Shown piece after piece: positions 1 through 7,906 of a stretch of DNA of 64,000 nucleotides. The notes beneath the pieces are model-generated. The model saw only the letters and a list, made by a program, of their open reading frames with translations, was not told the origin of the DNA and made no database searches. Positions within the stretch are counted from its first letter, which is position 1. The number at the start of each line of letters is the position of its first letter. The position numbers were made by a program, and so were the translations under genes. This DNA comes from CAYIHX01 sp964363305 (GTDB lineage Bacteria > Bdellovibrionota > UBA1018), in the NCBI GenBank assembly GCA_964363305.1, contig CAYIHX010000008.1, positions 38,179 through 102,178 of the forward strand. Reading direction: 5' to 3'.

Positions 1-2
1 GT

Positions 3-926
3 CAGCTTCGCGAGGGCGAGGAGATCATCATCACGGCTCTGCCGCTTTATCATATCTTCTCGCTGACGGCGAACTGCTTCGTATTCTCGTCAATCGGTGC
101 TTTGAATGTTTTGATCCCGAATCCGCGGGATTTTGATGGTTTTGTCAAAGAACTCAAGAAGTGGAAGTTCACCGCTTTTACGGGGATTAATACCCTTTTT
201 AATGCGCTCTTGAACCATCCCGAGTTTAAGAATTGCGACTTTACGAAACTAAAGCTCACGCTCGGTGGCGGCATGGCAGTTCAGCGGGCGGTGGCTGAGA
301 AGTGGAAGAAGGTCACGGGCAGTACGCTGGTGGAGGCTTACGGCTTGACGGAGACTTCGCCCGCGGCATGCATGAATCCGATGAATATCAAAGAGTACAC
401 GGGGTACGTGGGCTTGCCGATCTCCTCGACGGTCGTCGAGATTCGCAACGACGGCGGGCAGGCGGTTGATCTGGGTCAGGTCGGGGAAGTTTGTATCGGG
501 GGTCCCCAGGTGATGAAGGGGTACTGGGAGCGGGCGGACGAGACCGTGAAGGTGCTGACGGCTGATGGCCTGCTGAAGACCGGTGACCTCGGTTATATGA
601 CTGAGGATGGCTACGTGAAGTTGGTCGATCGAAAGAAGGACATGATTCTCGTTTCAGGTTTCAACGTCTATCCGAACGAGGTTGAAGAAGTGGCGGTGAT
701 GCATCCCAAGATTTTGGAAGCGGCGGCGATCGGTGTTCCTGATGAGAAGAGCGGCGAGGCGGTGAAGCTGTTCGTCGTGAAGAAGGATCCTTCGCTGACG
801 GCTGCCGAAGTCATTGCGCACTGCAAAGAGAGTTTGACGGGCTACAAGGTTCCCCGCCAAATCGAATTCAGAGAAGACTTGCCAAAAACGAATGTGGGAA
901 AGATCCTACGTAAAGAGCTCCGCTGA
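3..926 (+). CDS. fadD: Long-chain acyl-CoA ligase, C-terminal part (cut by window start)
   Basis: AMP-forming ligase that activates fatty acids to acyl-CoA. The reading frame is open to the left edge, so only the last 307 residues are seen. Visible signatures are ALPLYHIF near the start, the adenylation motif YGLTETSPAACMNP, the GDLGYMTEDGYVKLVDRKKD hinge motif, the SGFNVYPNEVEE linker and the catalytic lysine in KTNVGKILRKELR at the C-terminus. LPLYHIFSLT and NVYPNEVEE are typical of FadD rather than of acetyl-CoA synthetase. The gene lies just upstream of a small exported protein, with a 54 bp gap. The family assignment is secure; chain-length specificity cannot be read. Confidence 0.9.
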   Translation, partial: QLREGEEIIITALPLYHIFSLTANCFVFSSIGALNVLIPNPRDFDGFVKELKKWKFTAFTGINTLFNALLNHPEFKNCDFTKLKLTLGGGMAVQRAVAEKWKKVTGSTLVEAYGLTETSPAACMNPMNIKEYTGYVGLPISSTVVEIRNDGGQAVDLGQVGEVCIGGPQVMKGYWERADETVKVLTADGLLKTGDLGYMTEDGYVKLVDRKKDMILVSGFNVYPNEVEEVAVMHPKILEAAAIGVPDEKSGEAVKLFVVKKDPSLTAAEVIAHCKESLTGYKVPRQIEFREDLPKTNVGKILRKELR

Positions 927-980
927 GGGGTTAGTTTGAAAAGTTTTGATCACACGATAAACAAACAAGGAGAATTTTCG

Positions 981-1196
981 ATGCGTTTTATCACGACTCT
1001 CGCGTTTTTGACGGTTTCCATGGCTTTGGCTCCCGGGATGAGCTCGTCCGCTTTTGCTGACCATCACGAGAAGGGCGCCAAAAAGTGCGAGTGCAAGGCG
1101 GGCGATAAGAAGTGCAAATGCGATCATGGCAAAAAGAAGTGCGATTGCCACACGGAAGAAGCCGCGCCTGCGGCGGATGCGAAGAAGGCTGAGTAA
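981..1196 (+). CDS. Small exported Cys/Lys/His-rich protein
   Basis: A 71-residue protein. I chose the ATG at 981 because a strong AAGGAGA ribosome site lies at 967-973 and a signal peptide (ITTLAFLTVSMALAPGMSSSAFA) follows at once; a longer frame from 936 lacks this fit. The mature part is tiny and contains DHHEKG followed by three repeats of the KKCxCK/H type (KKCECKAG, KKCKCDHG, KKCDCHTE), giving six cysteines and several His, then an Ala/Glu tail. This composition suggests periplasmic metal binding, which is inference only; no family is recognised. A perfect terminator hairpin follows. Confidence 0.75.
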   Translation: MRFITTLAFLTVSMALAPGMSSSAFADHHEKGAKKCECKAGDKKCKCDHGKKKCDCHTEEAAPAADAKKAE

Positions 1197-1231
1197 TTTA
1201 GAACTCTGCCTGAGCCCCATCGATCCAATGA

Positions 1232-1267
1232 AAAAGGCCGTCCGAGAGTTTTCTCGGACGGCCTTTT
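1232..1267. terminator. Bidirectional rho-independent terminator
   Basis: A perfect 16 bp stem (AAAAGGCCGTCCGAGA and its complement) with a 4-base GTTT loop, A-rich on the left and T-rich on the right, so it can end transcription from both sides. It sits between the convergent small exported protein gene and the DsbA-like gene. Confidence 0.9.
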
Positions 1268-1290
1268 GTTTGAGTCCTGAAACGGAGAGG

Positions 1291-2382
1291 TCAGTTCTTT
1301 GAGTCGGCGATCGCTTCGTCGATGATTTCAGAGAAGGCATCGATCGGAAGGGCGCCGGCTACGAGCTGGCCGTTCACGAAGAAGGTGGGAGTCGACTTCA
1401 CGCCGATCTTCTCGCCGTAATCGAGGTCCTTTTGCACGGCGTCCTTATACTTGCCGGCGGCAAAGCATTCCTTGAACTTTTCGACGTTCGCGCCCACATC
1501 CTTTGCGTACTTCTCGAGGCTGGCGGGATCAAGCTTGTCTTGGTTCTTGAAGACCAGGTCGTGGTACTTCCAGAACTTATCAGCGCTTTGCTCGTTGATG
1601 CACATCGACGCTTCTGAAGCGGGACGGGCCTCGCGATGCATCGGGAGCGGGAAGTGCTTGAAGGCAATCTTGACCTTGTTTCCGTACTTCTTCTTGATCT
1701 CGGTGACGGTATCGGCGCCGCGCGAGCAGAAGGGGCACTGGAAGTCAGAGAACTCGACGACCGTGACCGAAGCCTTTTCACCACCGGTGATCGGAGAGCC
1801 GGCGATTTCGACGTGGATGTTCATCTTCGGCTTGTTGAAGTAGACTTCCACGGGATTGCTCTTCGTTAGCTTGGCGACGTAGGCGCTGACCTGGTCTTGC
1901 TTCTTCTGTTGCTGCAGGTACTGGGTGATGCGCTCTTTGATTTGCGGATTGAGTTGATTCTCGGGGATGCGCTTCTCTTTAACGAACTTCTTGAAGTCGC
2001 CGTCAGAGATCTTCATCTCACCCTTGGTGATGTTCTTCGCGATGTATTCCTCGAGAGGGAGGTTGGCTTTCTTCGCTTCGGCTCCGATGAGGCGGTCCAC
2101 GAGCAGCTTGTTCAGGCGTTCCATCTTCAGTTCGTATTCGCGTTTCTTCAGGTCGAAGAAATCCACTTTGTCTTCGCCAATGAGGTCTTCTTCGGTGATT
2201 TCCTGGCCACCGATTTTAGCGAGCACGCCCGCTTTCGGTGCGTCTTTGAAGACAAAGTTCGGCTTCGCCTTGGCTGACTGGTTGCTGCAAGCAGTGACGA
2301 CAGCGAACATCGCAATGACACTGAACATGCCGACCGCGGAAAGGCGGATGATCTTCAAGTTTGATTTTCGATTCTTTTGCAC
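1291..2382 (-). CDS. DsbA-like thiol:disulfide oxidoreductase lipoprotein
   Basis: A 363-residue envelope protein. A lipoprotein signal ends at Cys32 (VVTAC). Residues 45-165 look like the N-terminal part of SurA-type chaperones (KIGGQEITEEDL, helical, Lys-rich), and residues 185-363 are a thioredoxin-fold DsbA domain with the active site CPFC at 216-219 and the cis-proline loop STPTFFVNG. The likely role is disulfide formation or isomerisation in the periplasm, anchored to a membrane. Fusions of a SurA-like segment with a DsbA domain are common in Deltaproteobacteria and Bdellovibrio. It is the last gene of a leftward group with KdsD and a small CxxC protein, 42 bp downstream of the latter. 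Confidence 0.85.
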   Translation of the reverse strand: MQKNRKSNLKIIRLSAVGMFSVIAMFAVVTACSNQSAKAKPNFVFKDAPKAGVLAKIGGQEITEEDLIGEDKVDFFDLKKREYELKMERLNKLLVDRLIGAEAKKANLPLEEYIAKNITKGEMKISDGDFKKFVKEKRIPENQLNPQIKERITQYLQQQKKQDQVSAYVAKLTKSNPVEVYFNKPKMNIHVEIAGSPITGGEKASVTVVEFSDFQCPFCSRGADTVTEIKKKYGNKVKIAFKHFPLPMHREARPASEASMCINEQSADKFWKYHDLVFKNQDKLDPASLEKYAKDVGANVEKFKECFAAGKYKDAVQKDLDYGEKIGVKSTPTFFVNGQLVAGALPIDAFSEIIDEAIADSKN

Positions 2383-2424
2383 GCGAAAGTGCCTCCAAAA
2401 AGTAGTTTCAAAAAGGTTACAAAG

Positions 2425-2736
2425 TCAGTTCGATCGAATTGATGGTAGGGTAGCCCCACATCGGATGCAACGCCAATCTCGGAGGCGGGTGCGCATTCGT
2501 TGGCGCATCAGCAAGATGCCGAGGGCCACTTGAAAGCCGGACCAGACGGAAAGGATGACCCGGCTGGCGGGATGGCTAGATACTCGGTCGACCAGCATGA
2601 CGAAGGCGACGAAGCTGAGCGCGAAGACCGTTTGAACAAGGACGGGATAGCGGTACTTTTGGCGTGAGGCCAGCGGCCCTCCACATTGGGGACATGGGGC
2701 TTCGGTCGGCGATTTAGAGGGTTCGGACCAGGTCAT
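2425..2736 (-). CDS. Small membrane protein with two CxxC zinc-ribbon halves
   Basis: A 103-residue protein with CPQCGG near the N-terminus and CIRCGA near the C-terminus, separated by two predicted hydrophobic stretches (VLVQTVFALSFVAFVMLV and VILSVWSGFQVALGILL). The two CxxC pairs could form one split zinc ribbon on the cytoplasmic side of a two-helix membrane anchor. It overlaps the 3' end of kdsD by 23 bp, so the two are probably translated together. No family is recognised, and the function is unknown. Confidence 0.6.
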   Translation of the reverse strand: MTWSEPSKSPTEAPCPQCGGPLASRQKYRYPVLVQTVFALSFVAFVMLVDRVSSHPASRVILSVWSGFQVALGILLMRQRMRTRLRDWRCIRCGATLPSIRSN

Positions 2737-3712
2737 GTAACCGTACCAGGCCTTTCACCCTGCCTCGATCGTCGACGACGGGAAGGACGCTGATCTGGCT
2801 CGGGCGGTCTTCCATCATGCGAAGAGCTTCGTGGGCCAGCGTCTCGGGGGTGATGGTACTCGGCTTTCGAGTCATCACCTCATGAGCCTTCATGTTGAAA
2901 AACTTCTCGCGATGCGAGAGCGCGCGACGAATGTCGCCGTCGGTGATGATGCCAGCGAGCCGCTCTCCTTCGACGACGAGCACTCCTCCGAGTTTCTTTT
3001 CGGTCGAGGCCCGGATCACTTCTTCCATCGATGCGGTCGGCGGGACGTGGGCGACGGCGTTGCCGGAGTGCATGACCTCTTTCACGGTGAGCGTCAGTTT
3101 TTTGCCGATCCCCCCTGCCGGATGATTTCGCGCAAAGGCCTGGGCGTCGAAATTTCGATGCTTCATCAGCGCCACGGCCAGGGCGTCGCCGATGGCCAGG
3201 GCGAGCGTGGTGCTGGAGGTCGGAGCCAGGTTGATGGGGCACGCTTCTTTTTCGACGGAAGCATCGATGGCGGCGAGCGCTTCCTCCGCGAGTTTTGAGC
3301 GCAGGTTGCCAACAATGGCCAAGATAGGAACTTGCCGTTGCTTCAGCGAAGGCAGCAGGCGCACGAGCTCCTCGGTATTGCCGGTGTAGCTCAGTGCCAG
3401 CACGGCATCCTGCTTGGACACTAGACCGATGTCGCCATGGAGCCCCTCGGTCGGGTGAAGAAAAATGGCGAGGCTCCCCGTCGAGGAGAGCGTGGCCGCG
3501 ATTTTCTGCGCGACCTTCCCGGATTTACCGATGCCGGTGACGACGATTTTGCCGCCGCGATCGAGGGCGTCGTTGAGGGTGCGGATGGTGGTTTCAATCG
3601 CGCGGTTCTGCTCGGGATTCGAAGCCGCTCGGTCGAGGAAGCGATTGAGCGCGTCGCGTTCGATCTCGAGGGCGGTTTGAAAGTGGGCGAGGAGGAGGGC
3701 GGAGGCGGGCAT
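2714..3712 (-). CDS. kdsD: Arabinose-5-phosphate isomerase (KpsF/GutQ family)
   Basis: Interconverts ribulose-5-phosphate and arabinose-5-phosphate, the first step of Kdo synthesis for lipopolysaccharide. The protein has 332 residues, the usual length: a SIS domain at about 40-175 with VVTGIGKSGKVAQKIAATL and HPTEGLHGDIG, then two CBS domains at about 210-265 and 275-332 (VKEVMHSG, GVLVVEGERLAGIITDGDIRR). The sugar-phosphate loop reads SYTGNTEE where many members have a Ser-Gly pair. It starts the leftward operon and diverges from an exported protein gene across a 55 bp gap. Confidence 0.9.
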   Translation of the reverse strand: MPASALLLAHFQTALEIERDALNRFLDRAASNPEQNRAIETTIRTLNDALDRGGKIVVTGIGKSGKVAQKIAATLSSTGSLAIFLHPTEGLHGDIGLVSKQDAVLALSYTGNTEELVRLLPSLKQRQVPILAIVGNLRSKLAEEALAAIDASVEKEACPINLAPTSSTTLALAIGDALAVALMKHRNFDAQAFARNHPAGGIGKKLTLTVKEVMHSGNAVAHVPPTASMEEVIRASTEKKLGGVLVVEGERLAGIITDGDIRRALSHREKFFNMKAHEVMTRKPSTITPETLAHEALRMMEDRPSQISVLPVVDDRGRVKGLVRLHDLVRTL

Positions 3713-3776
3713 GGCCAGAGAGAATCACGGGAGTTTGACAAATCGCAAACCCATTCTGTACCAATGAATGATGATG

Positions 3777-5237
3777 ATGAAATCGACCTTCACCTGGGTG
3801 GGCTTGTGGCTGGTGTTTTTCCCTCTTGCCGTTCACGCGGCAAGTTTAGGTTTTAGCGTTGAGGAAGGGCCCGGTTCTCGGCTGGCGGTCGAAGTCGTTG
3901 ATCAGGCGCGCGGAACCCCGGTCGGGGGGGCAGAGGTCGTCGTCGGTGAGCGGCTCGATCAGCTCGCGCAGGTTGAGGCCTTCTTGACGGGCTGGGATGG
4001 GGCGACGGAGGTGGTGCTGACCGGAGGCGAACGAGGCCAGGCGGTTTTGGTGCGCGCTTCGGGCTATGTTCCTTTCGCGATTCTCGGGGTCAGTGCGGGC
4101 CGTCTTCGGGTTTATTTGCGGTCGCAGGTACAGGCTGCCGAGGTTATTGTGACGGGGCGACTCGGCGGGTTTCCGGCTCGCTCCGGGAGCGATCGAGTGC
4201 AGGCCGGTTTCGTTTTCAGGGCGCTGAGCGTCTTCGATCTCGTGCAGTTTCAGTTCAATCAGATTATCTCGCCCTTGCGGGATACGATCGACGTTTTTGG
4301 CTCCCGCGAGATCCCTGCGAACCTCGTACTGCCGGACCAGCAGGTTTCCATTCCTTTCAGCTCGATTCATCTGAACAAGCCGGATTATCGGCTCCCGCTC
4401 CACGCAGGGGTCGAGACCCGTCTGGCGGCCATTCAGGGCGAGATTCGAAGCGGAGACTTGATCGACCTTTTTGTCGGCGGCGGGAAGATGGATTTTGGCG
4501 CGCTGAATTTGTTGAAAATGACCAAGGTGGGGCTGACTGATGTGCACGCGCCGCGAGAGGGCGTGCGAGAGAATTTCGAGACGCGCTTTGCGTTGGCGCC
4601 GAAGCATACGGTTTCGGCGCGTGCGGCGCCGTTTCCGGCAGATGTCGTGGTGGCGGCCGCCGTCGATACGAATGGCGATCGGCAGGCGCTGGTGCCGACT
4701 GATCTCAAGACCGCCGCGAAGGCGGGGCAGCAGGTTCGCCCGGTTCGTTTGATGGGCGCGGGATCTGAGCTGGCCGGGGAGCGAGTCGTCGCCGCGCTTG
4801 CGATTGCGGAGAGCGGGAAGCGCTTGAGCGGGATCGCGGAGATGGGGGTCGGTGATTCGGTCACGCTTCCGGAGTTTCGGCGCGTCAATGAGCTAGCGGA
4901 TTTCAGTACGGCTCCTGGGTTGGTGCAGCTTTCAGGGGTCGAAGGCGGCTTGGCGAGTTTAACGGTTCAGAAGCGGCTGCCGCCGGATAGCGAAGGGAAA
5001 CCCCGGGTGGGCGAGCCACTTGCCGTGGTCTATGCGCTTCCGCGGGCGGGGGTTCAGAGTGTTGCGTTCGGTCGGTTGGGGCTTTCGGTCGCGGAGGTCG
5101 GCCGCTTCGCCGTGAGCGAATTCGAACTCGGGGCGGCCTTTGATCCGGCACGGATCGACGCGGATCGAGCACTCGATGGTCTGAAGCGCTTCACTCGAGC
5201 GATGGCTACCTATAAGAGGGATCCGAGCACCTTTTGA
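3777..5237 (+). CDS. Exported protein of unknown function, C-terminus made by a repeat element
   Basis: About 486 residues. Five overlapping ATG triplets occur at 3764-3779; MKSTFTWVGLWLVFFPLAVHAA from 3777 gives a clean signal peptide. The mature N-terminus (LAVEVVDQARGTPVGGAEVVV) resembles a carboxypeptidase-regulatory-like or SpaA-like beta domain, and the rest is beta-rich with no recognised family. The last residues (RDPSTF) are encoded by the left arm of the hairpin element at 5216-5301, so insertion of that element has probably replaced the original C-terminus. A TTGACA hexamer lies at 3735-3740, without a convincing -10. The function is unknown; a surface or periplasmic location is inferred. 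Confidence 0.7.
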   Translation: MKSTFTWVGLWLVFFPLAVHAASLGFSVEEGPGSRLAVEVVDQARGTPVGGAEVVVGERLDQLAQVEAFLTGWDGATEVVLTGGERGQAVLVRASGYVPFAILGVSAGRLRVYLRSQVQAAEVIVTGRLGGFPARSGSDRVQAGFVFRALSVFDLVQFQFNQIISPLRDTIDVFGSREIPANLVLPDQQVSIPFSSIHLNKPDYRLPLHAGVETRLAAIQGEIRSGDLIDLFVGGGKMDFGALNLLKMTKVGLTDVHAPREGVRENFETRFALAPKHTVSARAAPFPADVVVAAAVDTNGDRQALVPTDLKTAAKAGQQVRPVRLMGAGSELAGERVVAALAIAESGKRLSGIAEMGVGDSVTLPEFRRVNELADFSTAPGLVQLSGVEGGLASLTVQKRLPPDSEGKPRVGEPLAVVYALPRAGVQSVAFGRLGLSVAEVGRFAVSEFELGAAFDPARIDADRALDGLKRFTRAMATYKRDPSTF

Positions 5238-5301
5238 TGCCCGGCGTGTCAATGAAGCAGAAACATAACGCAATGGGCATCAAAAGGTGCTCGGATCCCT
5301 C
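5216..5301. repeat. Hairpin repeat element, copy 1 (27 bp perfect terminal inverted repeats)
   Basis: The arm at 5216-5242 begins GAGGGATCCGAGCACC and is the exact reverse complement of the arm at 5275-5301, separated by 32 bp. A second copy with near-identical arms is at 45230-45350. The inner parts (CGTGTCA and AACGCAAT) also pair imperfectly. The element bridges the stop codon of the upstream gene and the start region of the lipoprotein. It looks like a REP/BIME-type or MITE-like element; mobilisation by the RAYT at 30350 is a hypothesis. Confidence 0.85.
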
Positions 5302-5815
5302 AATGTTGCTTATTTTTTTGGCGCTTTCCCTACCGGGCTGCATGAGCGCCTATCGCAAGCAGGTGGGGGCGGATCTTTCGCGGACCTACACCAAGATCTT
5401 CCTGACGGACGTCAATACGGCCTGGCAGGCGGTGCTCGATTCGTTGCGTTCAAGTCGAATCGATATTTCGAATCGCGAAGGGGGTCTAGTCCAGACGCGT
5501 TGGACCGAAAATACGGCGGAGAAGAATTTCGTCGATTCTTTCGGAAGCGCAGACGCTTTTTTGAAAGCGCAATATCGCTTTCGCGTGGTCGTGGCCAAGG
5601 GCTTCTATAACGGCAAGCCATCGGTGAAGGTCACGGTACAAAAGGAGCAGCTCATTCAACGCGACGTTCTCGAGGGATGGCGCCCAGTCGAATCGGATAG
5701 CGTGGATGAGAATACTTTGCTCTATCGCATCGGCCGCCTGATTCAGATCAAGCTACGGATGCAGGGGCTCGAGGATGAGAAGTCTCGAAAGGCGCTCGAG
5801 GGCGTGGAGTTTTGA
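5252..5815 (+). CDS. Lipoprotein of unknown function
   Basis: A lipoprotein signal (LLIFLALSLPGC) is followed by a soluble domain (TYTKIFLTDVNTAWQAVLDSL, RIDISNREGGLVQTRW) that resembles the BamC-like/NlpB or YbbC-type lipoprotein fold in which a small alpha/beta domain compares a protein value against strong mutation; that similarity is weak. The start is uncertain: ATGs at 5237, 5252, 5273 and 5303 are in frame and none has a good ribosome site. All but the last lie inside the hairpin repeat, whose right arm encodes the basic stretch GIKRCSDPS before the hydrophobic core. The next small gene starts one base after its stop. Confidence 0.7.
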   Translation: MKQKHNAMGIKRCSDPSMLLIFLALSLPGCMSAYRKQVGADLSRTYTKIFLTDVNTAWQAVLDSLRSSRIDISNREGGLVQTRWTENTAEKNFVDSFGSADAFLKAQYRFRVVVAKGFYNGKPSVKVTVQKEQLIQRDVLEGWRPVESDSVDENTLLYRIGRLIQIKLRMQGLEDEKSRKALEGVEF

Positions 5816-5816
5816 C

Positions 5817-6095
5817 ATGACTAGTGGGCTACGAGGAAGCACGGTATTTTTCGGCGCGCTGTTGATCACCCTGGCGACGGGAACCGTCTGGCTCGGACAG
5901 CCGGTCGGCGCTCTTTGGAGTAAGCCCCCCTTTACCTCCGAACTTCGTCGGGTTTACGAACGCCGGGAGAAAGCCCTGAAGAAGAAGGATGAAGACGGCA
6001 AAGTAGTTACTCTGTTTGAGCGAGAAGCGCGTTCTTCCACCAAGCGGCACGCTGGGCGAGAGACTTCGCCGTCGAGGGTGTCGTTCGGGCTGTGA
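5817..6095 (+). CDS. Small single-pass membrane protein, 3' end antisense to neighbour
   Basis: A 92-residue frame beginning one base after the stop of the lipoprotein gene, so translation is probably coupled. It has one hydrophobic segment (STVFFGALLITLATGTVWLG) followed by a charged tail (RRVYERREKALKKKDEDGK). The last ~88 bases overlap the 3' end of the opposite-strand HEAT-like gene. The membrane part looks genuine; the final 25 residues may be read-through into antisense sequence. No family is recognised. Confidence 0.5.
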   Translation: MTSGLRGSTVFFGALLITLATGTVWLGQPVGALWSKPPFTSELRRVYERREKALKKKDEDGKVVTLFEREARSSTKRHAGRETSPSRVSFGL

Positions 6096-6861
6096 GCTTT
6101 TCGAGACTTGCGACGGTGTGGGCGAGAAATCGGGGGTCTTTCGCGGCAAGATCAATCGCGCGCGAGAACGCGAGGAGGACGTTGCGCCAGTGAGCCGGGA
6201 GGGGGGATCTCTCTGGCGCGGACTGGATCGAATGATCGATCGGAGCGGTCTGCGGCTTTGAATCGATGCGCGTGGCGAGCACTCCCTGTATCGCGGGTTG
6301 CAAATGAGCGAGCTCGATCAGGGCGGTTGCCGCCTCGGTCGGAACCCAGAGCGCCCGTCCGCCATGATAGTTGGCCGGATCGAGCATCGCTTCGGCAAGG
6401 GCCGCTTCCGCACCCGCAGGACGGAGTTCGCGGACCGTAGTGACGGCCTCGCTTCGTACGACGAGCGCACGATCCTTGAGAAGAGCTAGCGTGGCCGTCC
6501 CGGTGGAGGGTTCTTTGAGTGCTCTCAGGATTCGGAGGGCTGCGCAGCGGATCATCCACGAGCGATCTCTGAGAAAGGGGACAATCTGGATTGCTGCTCC
6601 CTGGCCGCCGATTTTCGCGCTGGCCATCAGGGCGACGTAGCGCTCTGCGTCAGCTCTTTTACCGTCTTGGGCGATGGCCAGGAGGGGCGCCACGGATTGC
6701 GTTCCGTGCGCTTTCTGCCAGCGAGAAATGAGTGGCTCAAATTGCGTCCCTTTGCGGCTCCTGAGGTCCTTTATGATCTCGGAGCGAACGGAAGCGGACG
6801 ATGAAGGTGCAATCGCCATGATGAGGCAGAAAAGCAGCGTTCCGATCCGCCGATTACCCAT
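6007..6861 (-). CDS. Exported HEAT-repeat-like protein
   Basis: 284 residues from the ATG at 6861. That start overlaps the stop of the upstream coiled-coil gene by 8 bp and gives a signal peptide (RIGTLLFCLIMAIAPSSSASA-like). Repeated helix pairs follow (YVALMASAKIGGQGAAIQIV, WMIRCAALRILRALKEP, LVVRSEAVTTVRELRPAGAE), typical of HEAT/PBS-lyase-like scaffolds. It is probably a periplasmic protein-binding scaffold. A longer in-frame extension upstream runs through the neighbour's coding sequence and is rejected. Partner unknown. Confidence 0.7.
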   Translation of the reverse strand: MGNRRIGTLLFCLIMAIAPSSSASVRSEIIKDLRSRKGTQFEPLISRWQKAHGTQSVAPLLAIAQDGKRADAERYVALMASAKIGGQGAAIQIVPFLRDRSWMIRCAALRILRALKEPSTGTATLALLKDRALVVRSEAVTTVRELRPAGAEAALAEAMLDPANYHGGRALWVPTEAATALIELAHLQPAIQGVLATRIDSKPQTAPIDHSIQSAPERSPLPAHWRNVLLAFSRAIDLAAKDPRFLAHTVASLEKLTARTTPSTAKSLAQRAAWWKNALLAQTE

Positions 6862-7864
6862 TGAGCATCTTCTCGAACTCGGCGACGAGGTCCGCATCGG
6901 ATGATCCGAGATTGCCAGCGGCTTCTGCTGGTGCCGCAGCTTCTGTCGGAGGAGCCGCTGCTGCAGCTTCTCCTGGAGGAGAGGCTGCTTCTGGCTCCGC
7001 AGCGCCGGACGTTTCGAAAGCGGTTGAGGCTGCAGCAAACATGTCATCAATCGCGGACTGACCACCGGCCGAAGGTGGGGCTGCAGGGCTGGCTGCGGCA
7101 GGCTCGACCGGTGCTGCGACGGCCGGAGTCGGAACGGGAGCGGCCGGCACAGGCGCAGCTTCTGCCGGCGCGGGTGCTGTTGGTGTCGCAGGAATGGCGG
7201 CAGCGACTGCAGCAGCGGCTCCCGCCTGGCTCAACTGTGTTTTGAGTTGAGCGTTTTCTTGCTGGAGGCGTTTCAGATTCGCGAGGTCGTCTTCGATCAC
7301 ACTGTATTCCGCTAGCCGCGCTTCCAGTTCGTTGATCTTGTCCTGGAGAGGTTTGGAGTCCTCGCCAGGCGCACCTGTTCCCGCAGGCGCGCCCCCACCC
7401 GCGGATCGTGCACCGGCGAGTTCCTGCTCGAGGCGCGCCTTCTCCTTCGAGATGCCATCGAGGGCTGCGGCCTGCTGGGTCATCTGCTGTTCGAGTTGGA
7501 TCAATTTCGCTTGAAGCTCAGGATCGTCCACTTTCAGGGCAGGAAGTGGGGCGAAGGACGTGGGTCCCGCGAACTTTCCGAGAGAGGGCCCGCCCCCATA
7601 GGCCGCGAGGTCGTGCGGAGCCGGCATTCCTTCACCCTGCAAAATGGCAAAAAGTTGACGGCGCATCGATTCCGCATCCGAAATCAGGAGGCCGAGGTAG
7701 TTGCGGACCACCCCTGCCTTGATGGTGATCTCTTCTTCACCGAGTCGACGACGGCGGAGCACCCAAAGCGCCGCGTAGGCGGCGATCAGGACAAAAACAA
7801 AAGCCGACTGGAATACGAGCAGTTCAGGCGTGAATTTAGAGAAGAGATAAATCCATGAGTCCAT
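6854..7864 (-). CDS. Membrane-anchored coiled-coil, Ala/Pro-rich protein
   Basis: 336 residues: one N-terminal transmembrane helix at about 15-36 (LLVFQSAFVFVLIAAYAALWVLRRRR), a short conserved-looking segment to residue ~75, coiled-coil stretches at about 105-150 and 165-205 (LQDKINELEARLAEYSVIEDDLANLKRLQQENAQLKTQLS), then a long Ala/Pro low-complexity linker and a short terminal segment LVAEFEKMLNG. It is probably an inner-membrane protein with a long cytoplasmic or periplasmic arm, acting with the HEAT-like protein encoded by the overlapping downstream gene. No family is recognised. Confidence 0.7.
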   Translation of the reverse strand: MDSWIYLFSKFTPELLVFQSAFVFVLIAAYAALWVLRRRRLGEEEITIKAGVVRNYLGLLISDAESMRRQLFAILQGEGMPAPHDLAAYGGGPSLGKFAGPTSFAPLPALKVDDPELQAKLIQLEQQMTQQAAALDGISKEKARLEQELAGARSAGGGAPAGTGAPGEDSKPLQDKINELEARLAEYSVIEDDLANLKRLQQENAQLKTQLSQAGAAAAVAAAIPATPTAPAPAEAAPVPAAPVPTPAVAAPVEPAAASPAAPPSAGGQSAIDDMFAAASTAFETSGAAEPEAASPPGEAAAAAPPTEAAAPAEAAGNLGSSDADLVAEFEKMLNG

Positions 7865-7906
7865 CGTCTTATTTCAATTCTATGGAGTGAATAAATTCCT
7901 GTCAAA

